In this document: positions 25,330 to 35,229 of the stretch, one piece after another
Numbering within the stretch: the first letter of the stretch is position 1
How the letters are laid out: the number at the start of each line of letters is the position of its first letter
Position numbers and translations under genes: made by a program
Notes under the pieces: model-generated
The model's database searches: none
Seen by the model: the letters and a program-made list of their open reading frames with translations, nothing else
What the model was told of the DNA's origin: nothing
Assembly (NCBI GenBank): GCA_020403455.1
Contig: JADBXP010000028.1
Coordinates: 1-64,000 of the forward strand
Length of the DNA: 64,000 nt
Direction of reading: 5' to 3'
Source of the DNA: Chitinophagaceae bacterium
GTDB lineage: Bacteria > Bacteroidota > Bacteroidia > Chitinophagales > Chitinophagaceae

Positions 25330-27417
25330 GTGTATGTTCCACCGGTGAATGACATTGCACGCAACCATTGGAAACCGGTTCCCTTCCTCCGCCTAGGAAT
25401 ACCCTTTGTAGCAGGCATCAGTGCCGCACATTTTTTGCCTGTCTTTCCATTGGCCAATTATTTACTCTTTATTCTTGTTTTACTTTGGATTATAGCTGAA
25501 TTCATCCCGATCAGCAGAAGTATACATCTGGGATTATTTAGGGGAGCGTTGCTGCTATTCGTAGTGTTCCTAACTGGCTTTATACGTACAACTCCCTTAT
25601 TACAACCTGCTAAAACCCCATTATCCGGTCAAGATGTACAGGAGCTGGCATTGGTTCTGGAACAACCTTTCCAGCCAACAATTAAAGGATTTAAGACCAT
25701 CGCAGGAAAATTTTTCATTGCCACCAACGGAAGATTTACCCGACTTCCCGGAAAAATATTGGTGTATGCTGATACTTCATTTAAGTCGCGAATAACAACA
25801 GGAACAGTTTTGCTCACCCGTACAAAATTGCTGTCCTTACCAAAAGCAATGAATCCGGGAACATTTGATGCCGCGGCGTATTATCATAAAAAGCAAATCA
25901 TTTACCGTTGCCATCTCACCAGACAATCTACCCGAATGGCCCACAACAATAGAGGTACATTTATCAGCAGAATGGTAGAGCAGTTAGAGCAGAAATGTCT
26001 GAAAATCTTCGAGCAATTTATTGAAGGAAAGCAAGAGCGGGCCATTGCAGCAGCCCTGCTGATTGGATATAAACTAGAGCTACCCGCAGAACTGATCAAT
26101 GCGTATCGAAATACCGGCATTATTCATATCATTGCCATCAGTGGAATGCACATGGCATTGCTCTTCGGCTTACTGCACAAAATTGTAGCTCCGCTTCGAA
26201 AAAGAAAATGGCTGAGCCACCTGGTTCCCTTGCTACTTTTAGTTGCTGCCTGGTTGTTCACGCTACTCACCGGGGCATCACCCTCCATCGTTAGGGCAGC
26301 ACTTGTAGCAACCCTTCTGGTCTTAGGGGAGTGGTGGCAAAAAGAAAACAATACATACAATTCTGTTGCCGCAACTGCAGTTCTGTTGCTCATCTATAAT
26401 CCTCATTACATTACAGATGCCGGTTTTCAATTGTCCTTCGCTGCGGTAACGGGTATACTGCTCTTTTCCAAAACCATTGCCTTACAATGGAAAGGTTCAA
26501 ACAAACTTATTACATCTGTCATCGAACTTCTGGCTGTTACCCTTGCAGCACAATTATTGACCCTACCCTTGTTGTTGTTTCATTTTCATCGTTTTCCCCT
26601 GCTGTTTCTTTTTACCAACCTCATTGCGGTTCCTTTATCAACAGGTATACTGTATTTGGAAATTGTACTACTGGCAGTTCAACCCTTTCCTGCATTGGCA
26701 GAAATCACCGGAACTATCATCGAACACAGCATTCGCTGGATGAATCAATGGGCGGTGAACACTGCTCAAATACCGGGCACCTCTATAAATGGTGTTTATC
26801 TGAATTGGGGACAAACATTATTGCTGTTGGCAGGTTCTTTTGTTCTGGCACAATCATTTACCCGCCGAAATCGACATCTTTTTCTGGCAGGAATTATCTG
26901 TCTTTTCTTAGTAGCCGGAATAGGGTCTATCCGCCAGTTTAGCATACAAAGACAGCATCTGTTGATTGTGTACCAGATTCCCCGAAAAACAGCCATCCAT
27001 CTGTTGGAAGCCGACAGGCAATGGCTGCTTTCCTATGGAAGTGGAGAAGAAACTGCATGGACCGATCAAATCATGCAGACAGCCGAATGGTACTGGGGGG
27101 CACGGCAGCAAAAGAAGTTACAACAAACCCTGATCAATTATCCCCTAATCCGGAGTCGGAACAAGCAGATTTTACTGATTGACGGAAGAAATTACACCCC
27201 TTCGATGATTTTACCCCCCAAGGCAGACTGGGTCATATTGATGCGCAATGCCAAAGTTTCTCTGGAATCGTTACAGACAAGACTAGATTGTACGCAGTTT
27301 GTTATAGACGGCAGCAACCAAATGTGGAAAATCAGGGAATGGAAAAAAGAAGCAGCCCAATTACATTTGCAGTGCCATTCAACAACTGAACAAGGCGCTT
27401 TCATCATCAATTTGTGA
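25330..27417 (+). CDS. comEC: ComEC/Rec2 DNA-uptake channel protein
   Basis: Inner-membrane competence protein of 695 residues. It has an N-terminal DUF4131 region, then the ComEC channel core beginning at the HIIAISGMHMALLFGL motif and running through LTGASPSIVRAALVA. The metallo-beta-lactamase-like domain seen in many ComEC proteins is not evident. The last 170 residues are soluble and unlike it. The start is a GTG at 25330; there is no nearby ATG. radA and comF elsewhere in the window hint at a DNA-uptake set, though both have other roles. Confidence 0.88.
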   Translation: MYVPPVNDIARNHWKPVPFLRLGIPFVAGISAAHFLPVFPLANYLLFILVLLWIIAEFIPISRSIHLGLFRGALLLFVVFLTGFIRTTPLLQPAKTPLSGQDVQELALVLEQPFQPTIKGFKTIAGKFFIATNGRFTRLPGKILVYADTSFKSRITTGTVLLTRTKLLSLPKAMNPGTFDAAAYYHKKQIIYRCHLTRQSTRMAHNNRGTFISRMVEQLEQKCLKIFEQFIEGKQERAIAAALLIGYKLELPAELINAYRNTGIIHIIAISGMHMALLFGLLHKIVAPLRKRKWLSHLVPLLLLVAAWLFTLLTGASPSIVRAALVATLLVLGEWWQKENNTYNSVAATAVLLLIYNPHYITDAGFQLSFAAVTGILLFSKTIALQWKGSNKLITSVIELLAVTLAAQLLTLPLLLFHFHRFPLLFLFTNLIAVPLSTGILYLEIVLLAVQPFPALAEITGTIIEHSIRWMNQWAVNTAQIPGTSINGVYLNWGQTLLLLAGSFVLAQSFTRRNRHLFLAGIICLFLVAGIGSIRQFSIQRQHLLIVYQIPRKTAIHLLEADRQWLLSYGSGEETAWTDQIMQTAEWYWGARQQKKLQQTLINYPLIRSRNKQILLIDGRNYTPSMILPPKADWVILMRNAKVSLESLQTRLDCTQFVIDGSNQMWKIREWKKEAAQLHLQCHSTTEQGAFIINL

Positions 27418-27448
27418 CCAGGCCATCGGCCTGATTTTATTTATCATC

Positions 27449-28957
27449 ATGGACAAACAAATTAAATCAGCTCTTATTTCTGTCTTTTACAAAGACGGCC
27501 TGGATTCATTGGCTTTGCAACTGCATCGCCTCGGGGTAACCATTTACTCGACCGGAGGAACGCAACAACTGCTGGAAAAATTAAATATTCCCTGCATTGC
27601 TGTAGATACAATTACGGGCTATCCCGCCATTTTGGGTGGAAGGGTAAAAACCTTGCATCCTGCCATTTTTGGGGGCATTCTCGGCAGAAGATACGAGGCA
27701 TCCGATCTGCAGGAAATGGCTACCTACAACATTCCGGAAATCGATCTGGTGATTGTCGATTTATACCCATTTGAAGAAACAGTTCGAGCCACTAGTGAGG
27801 AAAAAGCCATCATAGAAAAAATTGATATTGGTGGACCTTCCCTGATCCGTTCTGCTGCAAAAAATTTCAAAGATGTAGCTGTAATTGCATCTAAAGATGA
27901 TTATAGTTATATTGAAAACCTGCTCATCGAACAAAATGGTAATACCACACTGGAACAGAGAAAAAAACTGGCTGCCAAGGCTTTTGCTGTAGTGAAGCAA
28001 TACGATACAGCCATCAGCGATTATTTCAACCCGCCACAACAACAAGTGCTGCGCTACGGGGAAAATCCTCACCAACAAGCTGCCTATACCGGCGACTTAT
28101 CGAAAGTGTTTCAGCAACTACACGGCAAAGAACTGTCTTACAATAACCTGGTGGATGTCGATGCGGCCATGCAATTGCTACAGGAATTTACTGCCGGTTC
28201 TTCTCCTTTTGCAGGTGAATCAGTTTTTGCCATTATCAAGCACAACAATGTTTGCGGAGCTGCTGTTGCAAGCACCATAGATCTTGCCTGGGAAAAAGCG
28301 CTGGCAGGAGATCCGGAAAGTGCTTTTGGAGGCGTCCTCGTAACGAATGCTCCCGTTAATTTAGCTACCGCAGAAGCGATACAAGAAATCTTTTTTGAAG
28401 TATTGATAGCACCCGCTTTCGATGAAAATGCACTACCGGTTCTAACTGCAAAAAAGAATCGAATTCTGCTGCAATTACAACCTGACTTCGTATTTCCTAC
28501 CCAACAACATCGTTCTCTGTTACAGGGTGAACTCAGCCAGGATACAGATCATGAGCTCATTTCTCGCTGGGAAGAAGCAGGGGGCAGAAATACCACAGCA
28601 ACTGAAAAAACAGATCTTACGCTGGCGAATATACTCTGCAAGCACCTGAAAAGTAATGCCATTGCACTTGTAAAGAATAAGCAATTGGTGGGCAAAGGTT
28701 GCGGACAAACCAGTAGAATTGATGCGCTGCGACACGCACTTGAAAAAGCCAGACAATTCGACTTCGACTTAAACGGTGCTGTGCTGGCTTCCGATGCTTT
28801 CTTCCCTTTCAATGATTGTGTACAGATGGGACATCAGGCAGGAATAACCGCTTTCATACAACCAGGAGGATCAGTGCGAGATGCTGACAGCATTAACTAT
28901 TGCAAAGAACATCAACTTGCCATGGTTTTATCAGGCATGCGGCATTTCAGACACTGA
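27449..28957 (+). CDS. purH: bifunctional AICAR transformylase/IMP cyclohydrolase
   Basis: Last two steps of purine synthesis. The N-terminal MGS-like IMP cyclohydrolase domain has STGGTQQLLEKLNIP and GGRVKTLHPAIFGG. The C-terminal transformylase contains LRYGENPHQQA, the KHNNVCGAA active-site lysine-histidine motif and SDAFFPFNDCV. The 502-residue length is normal. It lies 31 bp after comEC and 12 bp before the EamA transporter on the same strand. Confidence 0.97.
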   Translation: MDKQIKSALISVFYKDGLDSLALQLHRLGVTIYSTGGTQQLLEKLNIPCIAVDTITGYPAILGGRVKTLHPAIFGGILGRRYEASDLQEMATYNIPEIDLVIVDLYPFEETVRATSEEKAIIEKIDIGGPSLIRSAAKNFKDVAVIASKDDYSYIENLLIEQNGNTTLEQRKKLAAKAFAVVKQYDTAISDYFNPPQQQVLRYGENPHQQAAYTGDLSKVFQQLHGKELSYNNLVDVDAAMQLLQEFTAGSSPFAGESVFAIIKHNNVCGAAVASTIDLAWEKALAGDPESAFGGVLVTNAPVNLATAEAIQEIFFEVLIAPAFDENALPVLTAKKNRILLQLQPDFVFPTQQHRSLLQGELSQDTDHELISRWEEAGGRNTTATEKTDLTLANILCKHLKSNAIALVKNKQLVGKGCGQTSRIDALRHALEKARQFDFDLNGAVLASDAFFPFNDCVQMGHQAGITAFIQPGGSVRDADSINYCKEHQLAMVLSGMRHFRH

Positions 28958-28969
28958 TAAACAATCAAT

Positions 28970-29893
28970 TTGACCCGCCAACAAAAAGCATATGGAGCGC
29001 TGGCATTGACCAGTATTCTTTGGGGAACAACCTGGGTAGCCAGCAAACTGGCTGTGCAAAAAGCACCCGGTCTTCAGGTGGCCGGCATCCGACAATTGAT
29101 TGCAGGTACGATATTGGTCAGCTGGTTTCTTTTTCGGGGAGAAAAATTACCCTCGCGAAAACACCTGGGCTGGTTGGTTCTGATGGGAATTCTGATGTTT
29201 GTCTGCTCGAATGGCCTGGCTACCGTTAGTTTAAAATTTATTTCGAGTGGCCTCAGCTCTCTGATTGCATCTCTCTATCCGCTATGCGTTGTTTTGATGG
29301 AAATGATCTGGCTGGGCAATAAAAAAATCAATGTGCAAACATTTGTCGGTCTACTCCTCGGTATCGGAGGAATTGCCGTTGTATTGTATAGCAATGCATT
29401 TCATGCTTCCGGAACCAGCTATCTGACAGGCATGCTGCTATCATTCATTTCCATGCTCGGCTGGAGCATTGCCACCCTTCTGATCGCCAGAAACAAATTC
29501 AACATCAATCCCTATTTTGCAACCGGCTGGCAAATGCTCATTGGTTCGTTCTTCCTCCTGCTATTGTCAGTAAGTACCGGAAATTTTATAGCCATAGAGC
29601 AGATTCCAGTACTTACCTGGGTTTCGATTGGCTACCTCGTTGTAGCAGGTTCCGTAGTTGCCTTTGTTGCTTTCATCTATACCATGAAAAATCTGGAACC
29701 TGCCATCGCTTCCCTCTACGCCTACCTGAATCCCATTGTAGCCATCTTCACCGGTGCTCTACTGACCGATGAGCATCTCACATTGCCCATTATCATAGGC
29801 TCACTGGTAACACTGGCCGGAGTGTATTTCGTTAATAAAAGTATACACCGAGAAAGAGAAAAAATGCCGCTTACAGATGCGGATGCTGTATAA
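28970..29893 (+). CDS. EamA/DMT-family transporter
   Basis: Ten predicted membrane helices in two EamA repeats, each starting with a typical segment (ILWGTTWVASKLAV in the first, LSFISMLGWSIATLLIARN in the second). The drug/metabolite transporter superfamily exports or imports small metabolites, and the substrate is unknown. The start is a TTG at 28970 directly after the purH stop, since no upstream or nearby ATG fits. The 3' end overlaps the convergent deacetylase gene by 23 nt. Confidence 0.85.
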   Translation: MTRQQKAYGALALTSILWGTTWVASKLAVQKAPGLQVAGIRQLIAGTILVSWFLFRGEKLPSRKHLGWLVLMGILMFVCSNGLATVSLKFISSGLSSLIASLYPLCVVLMEMIWLGNKKINVQTFVGLLLGIGGIAVVLYSNAFHASGTSYLTGMLLSFISMLGWSIATLLIARNKFNINPYFATGWQMLIGSFFLLLLSVSTGNFIAIEQIPVLTWVSIGYLVVAGSVVAFVAFIYTMKNLEPAIASLYAYLNPIVAIFTGALLTDEHLTLPIIIGSLVTLAGVYFVNKSIHREREKMPLTDADAV

Positions 29894-31181
29894 GAGCAGA
29901 TTGATTGAGAATTTTTGTCAATACATCTCTCCGACCCTTTCCCGCCAAGGCATGCGGATGGAAAACCAATTGTAATTCACGCACCAAACCCCGACAGCTT
30001 GCAGTTGTATTTTGAATAAAATTCAATGCTGCTTCCGGTAATTCCTGTTGCTGAAAAACCGATACGGTATCCATGTAAAAAAATGGGTGAACAACAAGAT
30101 CTGTAACCTCATTCTTCGACAAATCGAACCATGGGTAGGAGTCGGCATAAGAAGCACGGAATCCGTTGATGTTTCCATAACCCATGCTGTGCTCGTGCCT
30201 TATCCCCAATTGTAGTAGTTGCTGATAAGATACTGGTAACTGAAATCGAAGATAATGATAACGACTATGTAGCAGGGGATACTTTGCAATTGCCATCAGC
30301 CGGCTAAGTTCTTCTTGCAAAAGTGACGGCTCTTGTGAAGCTGCCCAGGAAGGATGCCACCCAATCAAACCCTTCTCTTCACAACGTTGGAATATCGCTC
30401 TCGCTGCCGGATGTTCAATACACAATTGTCTGTCATTTCCTTGAATTCTATTGGCGCCGGAAAAAAAGAAGCGTGGCTTTTTTGGAAGTGCTTCCAATAG
30501 ATACCAGCTATCCTGCCAACGATCATACGGATCTATTGCCTTGCCTTCAGCCACTTGTTGTTGTGTTGCCACGGCATCAAATCGTAACTTCAACAAATTT
30601 CCCACAAAACGGATCATTCGTCTTACCATCGGCAGGTGCAAATACTGAAAGAGTTCATCCATATCGAATGTTACCTGTATTTCGGGCTCCGCCGGCATTG
30701 CCGGTAAAGAATACAATTGATAATTCTCCCGTACCTTGGCTGTCCATACTTGTACCAAAGGAAGCTGCAAAAAATCGAATTGATGTGCAAGACTTGCGGT
30801 TGCCGGAAAACGACCATACTGATCGGGTTGATAAGGCAGGTATTCTTCATACCTACTGATAAGATAAAAAGATGCAGCCAACCAATCAAAGGGAATATCA
30901 CCACTTCCAGAAAAAAATACAGGTAATGAATTCCATTCTACGATATTGATCTTACAAGAAATAATTTCACTGTCATTCAGTAAACCTATCGGTTGCAGGT
31001 GCAATATATTCGGCCAGATGCGTTCGGGTGTATACTGAATTTTATCACCCTCAAAAGCAAGAAATTTTTCAACATCACTGGTAACAGCAGCATGCTGACT
31101 CCAGAGTACATCTATGATATAAGCAAGTCGTGGACCAACAGCTTCAGAGTAAACCAGACAGGAAGGTTCCGGTGTAGGCAT
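29871..31181 (-). CDS. polysaccharide deacetylase-family protein (DUF7033-type)
   Basis: Soluble protein of 436 residues. The N-terminal part, with RLAYIIDVLW and FDWLAASFYLISRYEEYL, matches the DUF7033 domain that precedes NodB-like domains in Bacteroidota. The second part holds deacetylase-like elements: VTFDMDELF in place of the canonical TFDDG, LIGWHPSWAAS with the metal-type histidine, and HEHSMGYGN. It may act on a surface or capsular sugar. The active site is unusual enough that activity is uncertain. It follows lutB on the same strand and converges with the EamA gene. Confidence 0.7.
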   Translation of the reverse strand: MPTPEPSCLVYSEAVGPRLAYIIDVLWSQHAAVTSDVEKFLAFEGDKIQYTPERIWPNILHLQPIGLLNDSEIISCKINIVEWNSLPVFFSGSGDIPFDWLAASFYLISRYEEYLPYQPDQYGRFPATASLAHQFDFLQLPLVQVWTAKVRENYQLYSLPAMPAEPEIQVTFDMDELFQYLHLPMVRRMIRFVGNLLKLRFDAVATQQQVAEGKAIDPYDRWQDSWYLLEALPKKPRFFFSGANRIQGNDRQLCIEHPAARAIFQRCEEKGLIGWHPSWAASQEPSLLQEELSRLMAIAKYPLLHSRYHYLRFQLPVSYQQLLQLGIRHEHSMGYGNINGFRASYADSYPWFDLSKNEVTDLVVHPFFYMDTVSVFQQQELPEAALNFIQNTTASCRGLVRELQLVFHPHALAGKGRRDVLTKILNQSALIQHPHL

Positions 31182-31196
31182 GTAAAAGTGGATATA

Positions 31197-32576
31197 TCAT
31201 TGGGGTGTTTCCTGCTCCTTCCACCATTCGTTGAAGGTCTTACCGGCAAAATCCAAATCGCTGCGATTGGCTGTCCATCCCTTGAAAACACGGTTGACAA
31301 CCCAGTTTTTCAAACGTGCATTGCCCATATTAAGCAAACTGCGATTCAAACTTGCGATCTTCCAGAACTTCCAGGCAAGTCGCTCACCCATACTGCTCAT
31401 TCCTTGTAATACTGCCTCATGCCTGTTATCCAGTAGCATCTCATGAAGTTGAATGTTGACCGGACAAACCTCGGTACAGTTTCCACACAGGGAGGAAGCA
31501 TAACTCAGGTGTTGATACTCATCTAGCCCTTGAAGATGTGGTGTGATCACTTTACCGATGGGGCCGCTGTAAGTGGTCTCATAAGAATGACCCCCGATAT
31601 TTTTGTATACCGGACAAGCATTCAGGCAGGCACCGCAGCGAATACAATACAATGCCTGGCGGAAATCCGGTTGCTCTAACAAGTGTGTTCTGCCGTTGTC
31701 TAATAAGATGACATACATTTCCTCGGGACCATCGGTTTCACCCGGCTGACGCGGACCGGTAATAATAGAGTTATAAACTGTAACCTGCTGACCTGTACCA
31801 AAGGTGGATAGCAATGGCCAAAAAAGCGATAAATCATGAACAGAGGGCAATACTTTTTCTATGCCGACTACTACAATATGTGTGGGTGGCCAGGAACAAC
31901 TCAGGCGCGCATTGCCCTCATTTTCTGTGATGGCGATGCCACCAACATCAGCCAAAATAAAATTACCACCGGTAACCCCTACTTCTGCGCTAGTATATTT
32001 CTCCCGCAATATTTTTCTGGCTACCAGAGTCAATTCTTCCGGACTTAAATGTGCGGGGGTACCTAATTTTTCGGCGAAAAGTTTAGCGACATCTTCCTTG
32101 CTTTTGTGCATGGCAGGCGTAACGATGTGGTAGGGTGGCTCACCATCTAATTGCTGAATGTATTCTCCTAAATCAGTTTCCACACTTTCTATACCTTCTT
32201 GCTCAAGGAATTCGTTCAGATGAATCTCCTCTGTCACCATGCTTTTGCTCTTGACAAGGGTTGAACAATTCTTCTCCCGACAGATTTTTCCAATGGCTTC
32301 CAATGCTTGTTGCGTATCTTCTGCCCAAATCACCTGTGCACCTCTGGCTGTGATGCGCTCCTCAAATTCAAGCAGGTATTTGTCCAAATGCTCAATGGCT
32401 TCCCACTTTCTATTTTTTGCCAACTCCCGACTGCTACCCAATGAAGTAAATTGCTTTTTACCCTGAGGTACGGTGGCATTGTACTTCCCAATATTAAAAT
32501 TGATCTTGCGCCGGTGTTCCAAATCGGCGGCCTTGATCGTACTCTTGGCGATGAATGATAAAGCTGTTTTACTCAT
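31197..32576 (-). CDS. lutB: LutB/LldF-type iron-sulfur protein
   Basis: Subunit of the LutABC L-lactate oxidation complex. The N-terminal half is an LUD (DUF162) domain. The C-terminal half has two [4Fe-4S] ferredoxin motifs, CIRCGACLNACP and CGNCTEVCP, followed by the LutB tail. At 459 residues it is full length. LutA (cysteine-rich domain protein) and LutC are not adjacent. The start overlaps the DUF3109 stop as ATGA (32573-32576), indicating translational coupling with another cysteine-rich protein. Confidence 0.9.
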   Translation of the reverse strand: MSKTALSFIAKSTIKAADLEHRRKINFNIGKYNATVPQGKKQFTSLGSSRELAKNRKWEAIEHLDKYLLEFEERITARGAQVIWAEDTQQALEAIGKICREKNCSTLVKSKSMVTEEIHLNEFLEQEGIESVETDLGEYIQQLDGEPPYHIVTPAMHKSKEDVAKLFAEKLGTPAHLSPEELTLVARKILREKYTSAEVGVTGGNFILADVGGIAITENEGNARLSCSWPPTHIVVVGIEKVLPSVHDLSLFWPLLSTFGTGQQVTVYNSIITGPRQPGETDGPEEMYVILLDNGRTHLLEQPDFRQALYCIRCGACLNACPVYKNIGGHSYETTYSGPIGKVITPHLQGLDEYQHLSYASSLCGNCTEVCPVNIQLHEMLLDNRHEAVLQGMSSMGERLAWKFWKIASLNRSLLNMGNARLKNWVVNRVFKGWTANRSDLDFAGKTFNEWWKEQETPQ

Positions 32577-33169
32577 GATGATTTTTTCCCCTCATTTAAT
32601 CTTTCGGCTGCTGCTGTTAATGCCTCATAAAAATCTGCCCCGTACTTTCTAATCAGCGCATCCTTCACAAAAGTATAGACAGGCACTTTAAGTTCCTTCC
32701 CCAAAGAACAAGCTGATTGGCAAAGATCCTCTCTGGGCTCATAGTTCAAGTATTCAATATCCGGATCTTTCCTGCTTTTTTTTATGCGTATCGGGAAGAG
32801 GTGACAACTGATGGGCTTTTTCCACTGAATCTTGCCATCCAAATATGCCTGCTCTATGGCACAAAGAATCACACCATTTGCATCTTTTCTCCCGTAGGCA
32901 CATAAGGCACCGCTCAGCGTGGGGGTAACCCAACCAAAAGAACGATCATATAAATAGCGGCCAGACCTTTTTACTTCATTTCTTCCGGCAACCGTCATGT
33001 ATGGCTCAATTTTTTCATATAGATTATCTAACTCAGCCAATTCAGCCCTTTCAAGAGGTGCTCCCGCATCTCCGTCTTCACAGCAACCTCCTTTGCAGCG
33101 GCTGAGGTTACAAACAAACTGTTCCTCTACGATTTCATCACTTACCAAAACTTGATCGATTGCTATCAT
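32573..33169 (-). CDS. DUF3109 cysteine-rich protein
   Basis: 198 residues with conserved cysteine clusters: CNLSRCKGGCCEDGD near the N-terminus, then CAYG, ILCAIEQAY, ISCHLFPIRI and CQSACSLG. The pattern is that of the DUF3109/YkgJ-like family, thought to bind an iron-sulfur or zinc centre. The cellular role is unknown. It is coupled to lutB by a 4-nt overlap and lies downstream of gldD. Confidence 0.88.
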   Translation of the reverse strand: MIAIDQVLVSDEIVEEQFVCNLSRCKGGCCEDGDAGAPLERAELAELDNLYEKIEPYMTVAGRNEVKRSGRYLYDRSFGWVTPTLSGALCAYGRKDANGVILCAIEQAYLDGKIQWKKPISCHLFPIRIKKSRKDPDIEYLNYEPREDLCQSACSLGKELKVPVYTFVKDALIRKYGADFYEALTAAAERLNEGKKSS

Positions 33170-33208
33170 ATCATTCGTTGATTGTAAAGTTACACTTTCA
33201 ATTCCAAC

Positions 33209-33817
33209 CTATCGTTGCCGCCAACGCAAAGTATTTACCAGGTGTTTCATGTCTGTCAATAAAAAATCATTCACAATACCCAATGAATCTGCATTGGGGG
33301 TTGCATCAAAATAAAGAGCTCCCCTCAAAAAATGACGTACAGAATCGGTCACAAAAAACTGATTCGCGGTCGCGACATTACCGCCAACTGTAAAATACAC
33401 ACCAGGAATCTTGTTGGGGGTAATGAAGATAGTATCCTCGATGGAATACGCCATGGTATTGTGTTTGTTGGAAAGCCGGTAGGCATCTCTAATCAGTGTA
33501 TCCAGTATAATTTTTCCGATTTCTTTATAACTGATGTAGATCCTGCCATTAAAATCAGGGAACTCAACATTGATCCACCAGGGGTTTTCAGTTGGCTCAC
33601 CAAAATAGGTAGAGTCCTTCACCACACGGGCATATACCGGATATTCAAATGTATAAGGATAACCCGGCTCATCAAAACTACGGTAGGCCCTCTCGGGAAA
33701 ATCGATTTTGAAATAACCGGCAGGTTTTGGAGTATACGAACTATTGCACGAAACAATCAACTGAAGACAGCAGAAAAAGCAGAGGAAAAAGAAAAGAAGA
33801 AATGGTTGCCGCATCAT
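33209..33817 (-). CDS. gldD: gliding motility lipoprotein GldD
   Basis: Lipoprotein of 202 residues. A hydrophobic leader ends in the lipobox IVSC, followed by the GldD signature YTPKPAGYFKIDFPERAY. Later motifs include WWINVEFPDFNGRIYISY and a terminal DMKHLVNTLRW. GldD is required for gliding and for stability of the type IX secretion/motility machinery in Flavobacterium. The gene starts 3 nt after gldE stops, the conserved gldE-gldD arrangement. Confidence 0.95.
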   Translation of the reverse strand: MMRQPFLLFFFLCFFCCLQLIVSCNSSYTPKPAGYFKIDFPERAYRSFDEPGYPYTFEYPVYARVVKDSTYFGEPTENPWWINVEFPDFNGRIYISYKEIGKIILDTLIRDAYRLSNKHNTMAYSIEDTIFITPNKIPGVYFTVGGNVATANQFFVTDSVRHFLRGALYFDATPNADSLGIVNDFLLTDMKHLVNTLRWRQR

Positions 33818-33819
33818 GG

Positions 33820-35166
33820 TTAATTGTTGGAAGATTGTTGTTGAATGGTCACTTTCACTTTGTTAATTCTATTTTTTACAACATCTAAAACGGTGAATTC
33901 AAAATCACCTGATTGAATCACTTGTTGCGGTTTTGGAATCTCTCCGGCAATTTCAAGTACCAGACCTGCCAATGAATCGCTCTCCCCTCTCACTGTATCA
34001 AAGGTATCTTTTTCCAATTCCATGATTCGGCAAACATCATTGATCATGGTTTTTCCTTCAAACAAGTAGTTGTTGTCATCAATTTTTTTATAACTAGTCT
34101 CTTCGTCATCAAATTCATCTTTTATATCACCAATGATCTCTTCTAATATGTCCTCCAGCGTAACAATACCGCTGGTACCGCCAAATTCATCTACCACCAC
34201 TGCAAAATGGATGCGCTTTTGTTGAAATTCCTTCAATAAGTCCTCAATGAATTTTTGCTCATGAATGAAAAAAGGAGGACGAATCAGGGATTGCCAGCGG
34301 AAATCGGCAGACTCATGAAGATGAGCCAGCAGATCTTTGGTATGAATCATTCCGATTACATTGTCCAGGTCATCCTGGTATACCGGCAAACGGCTATAGC
34401 GAAGCTCTTTAACCTGTGCAACCAACTCGACAAAACCTGTATTTTCTGCAATTCCGTTTACATCAACCCGGGTTTTCATGATCTGTTTAACCGTGATATT
34501 GCCGAACTTTACAATGCCTTTAAGAATTTGTTTCTCATTTTCAGTTGCGTTCAGCTCGGAAGTCAGGTCAATGGCATGATCTAATTCCTCCAGACTTACA
34601 GCGCCTCTGGACCGATGAGCCAGTTTATTTTCAATCCAATCTGAATAGGTCACCAGAAATTTGGCGAGTCGGCTGCAGGCATAGTAAATGATTAGAATTA
34701 TTCCACCAAAATCTCTGGCAAATCGAATGTTGTTTTGCGTAGCCAGCACTTTGGGCATGATCTCCCCCAGCAATACCAGGAGCAGGGAAACGAGAATTAC
34801 TTTGATGAGAAACTCCAGCCATTCTGCCTGTAGTTTTTCAAATGGGAATAGATCATCAATGAGCAGATTGGAAATGATGATAATAGAAATATTTATAAAG
34901 CTATTGGCAATTAATAGTGACCCCAGCAAGATAGTAGGATCTTCCAGCAATTGAAGGATGCGGGCATAAGCGGGCTGTTGCTTGGTTTTGATTAGATTGA
35001 CATCTTTAAAAGTCAATGAAAAAAAAGCTACCTCAGCGCCGGATAAGACAAAGGACAGAAAAAACAGAATGATCAAACCGATTACCAGAAAAGTCGTTCC
35101 CTGTGTCTGAGCAGCAGACAAGAGCAGATGGGGTTGCAGCAACTGGAAAATCGAATGATGGTCCAA
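33820..35166 (-). CDS. gldE: GldE-type CNNM/CBS-domain membrane protein
   Basis: The N-terminal DUF21/CNNM membrane domain (four helices, with FVLSGAEVAFFSLTF) is followed by two CBS domains. The second holds VVVDEFGGTSGIVTLEDILEEIIGDI. A C-terminal CorC_HlyC transporter-associated domain ends the protein. Relatives transport Mg2+ or other cations. In Flavobacterium GldE supports GldD function. At 448 residues it is full length and forms an operon with gldD. Confidence 0.93.
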   Translation of the reverse strand: MDHHSIFQLLQPHLLLSAAQTQGTTFLVIGLIILFFLSFVLSGAEVAFFSLTFKDVNLIKTKQQPAYARILQLLEDPTILLGSLLIANSFINISIIIISNLLIDDLFPFEKLQAEWLEFLIKVILVSLLLVLLGEIMPKVLATQNNIRFARDFGGIILIIYYACSRLAKFLVTYSDWIENKLAHRSRGAVSLEELDHAIDLTSELNATENEKQILKGIVKFGNITVKQIMKTRVDVNGIAENTGFVELVAQVKELRYSRLPVYQDDLDNVIGMIHTKDLLAHLHESADFRWQSLIRPPFFIHEQKFIEDLLKEFQQKRIHFAVVVDEFGGTSGIVTLEDILEEIIGDIKDEFDDEETSYKKIDDNNYLFEGKTMINDVCRIMELEKDTFDTVRGESDSLAGLVLEIAGEIPKPQQVIQSGDFEFTVLDVVKNRINKVKVTIQQQSSNN

Positions 35167-35229
35167 AAGGAATTATTTAGTAACCTATAAGGGTGAAGTA
35201 TCCCCTTTTGCAAAAATATCATTTCTGCA

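Noticed and set aside
30323..30859. 178-codon plus-strand frame inside the deacetylase gene
   Set aside because: It lies wholly antisense to a recognised gene and its translation looks like a frame shadow with no domain.
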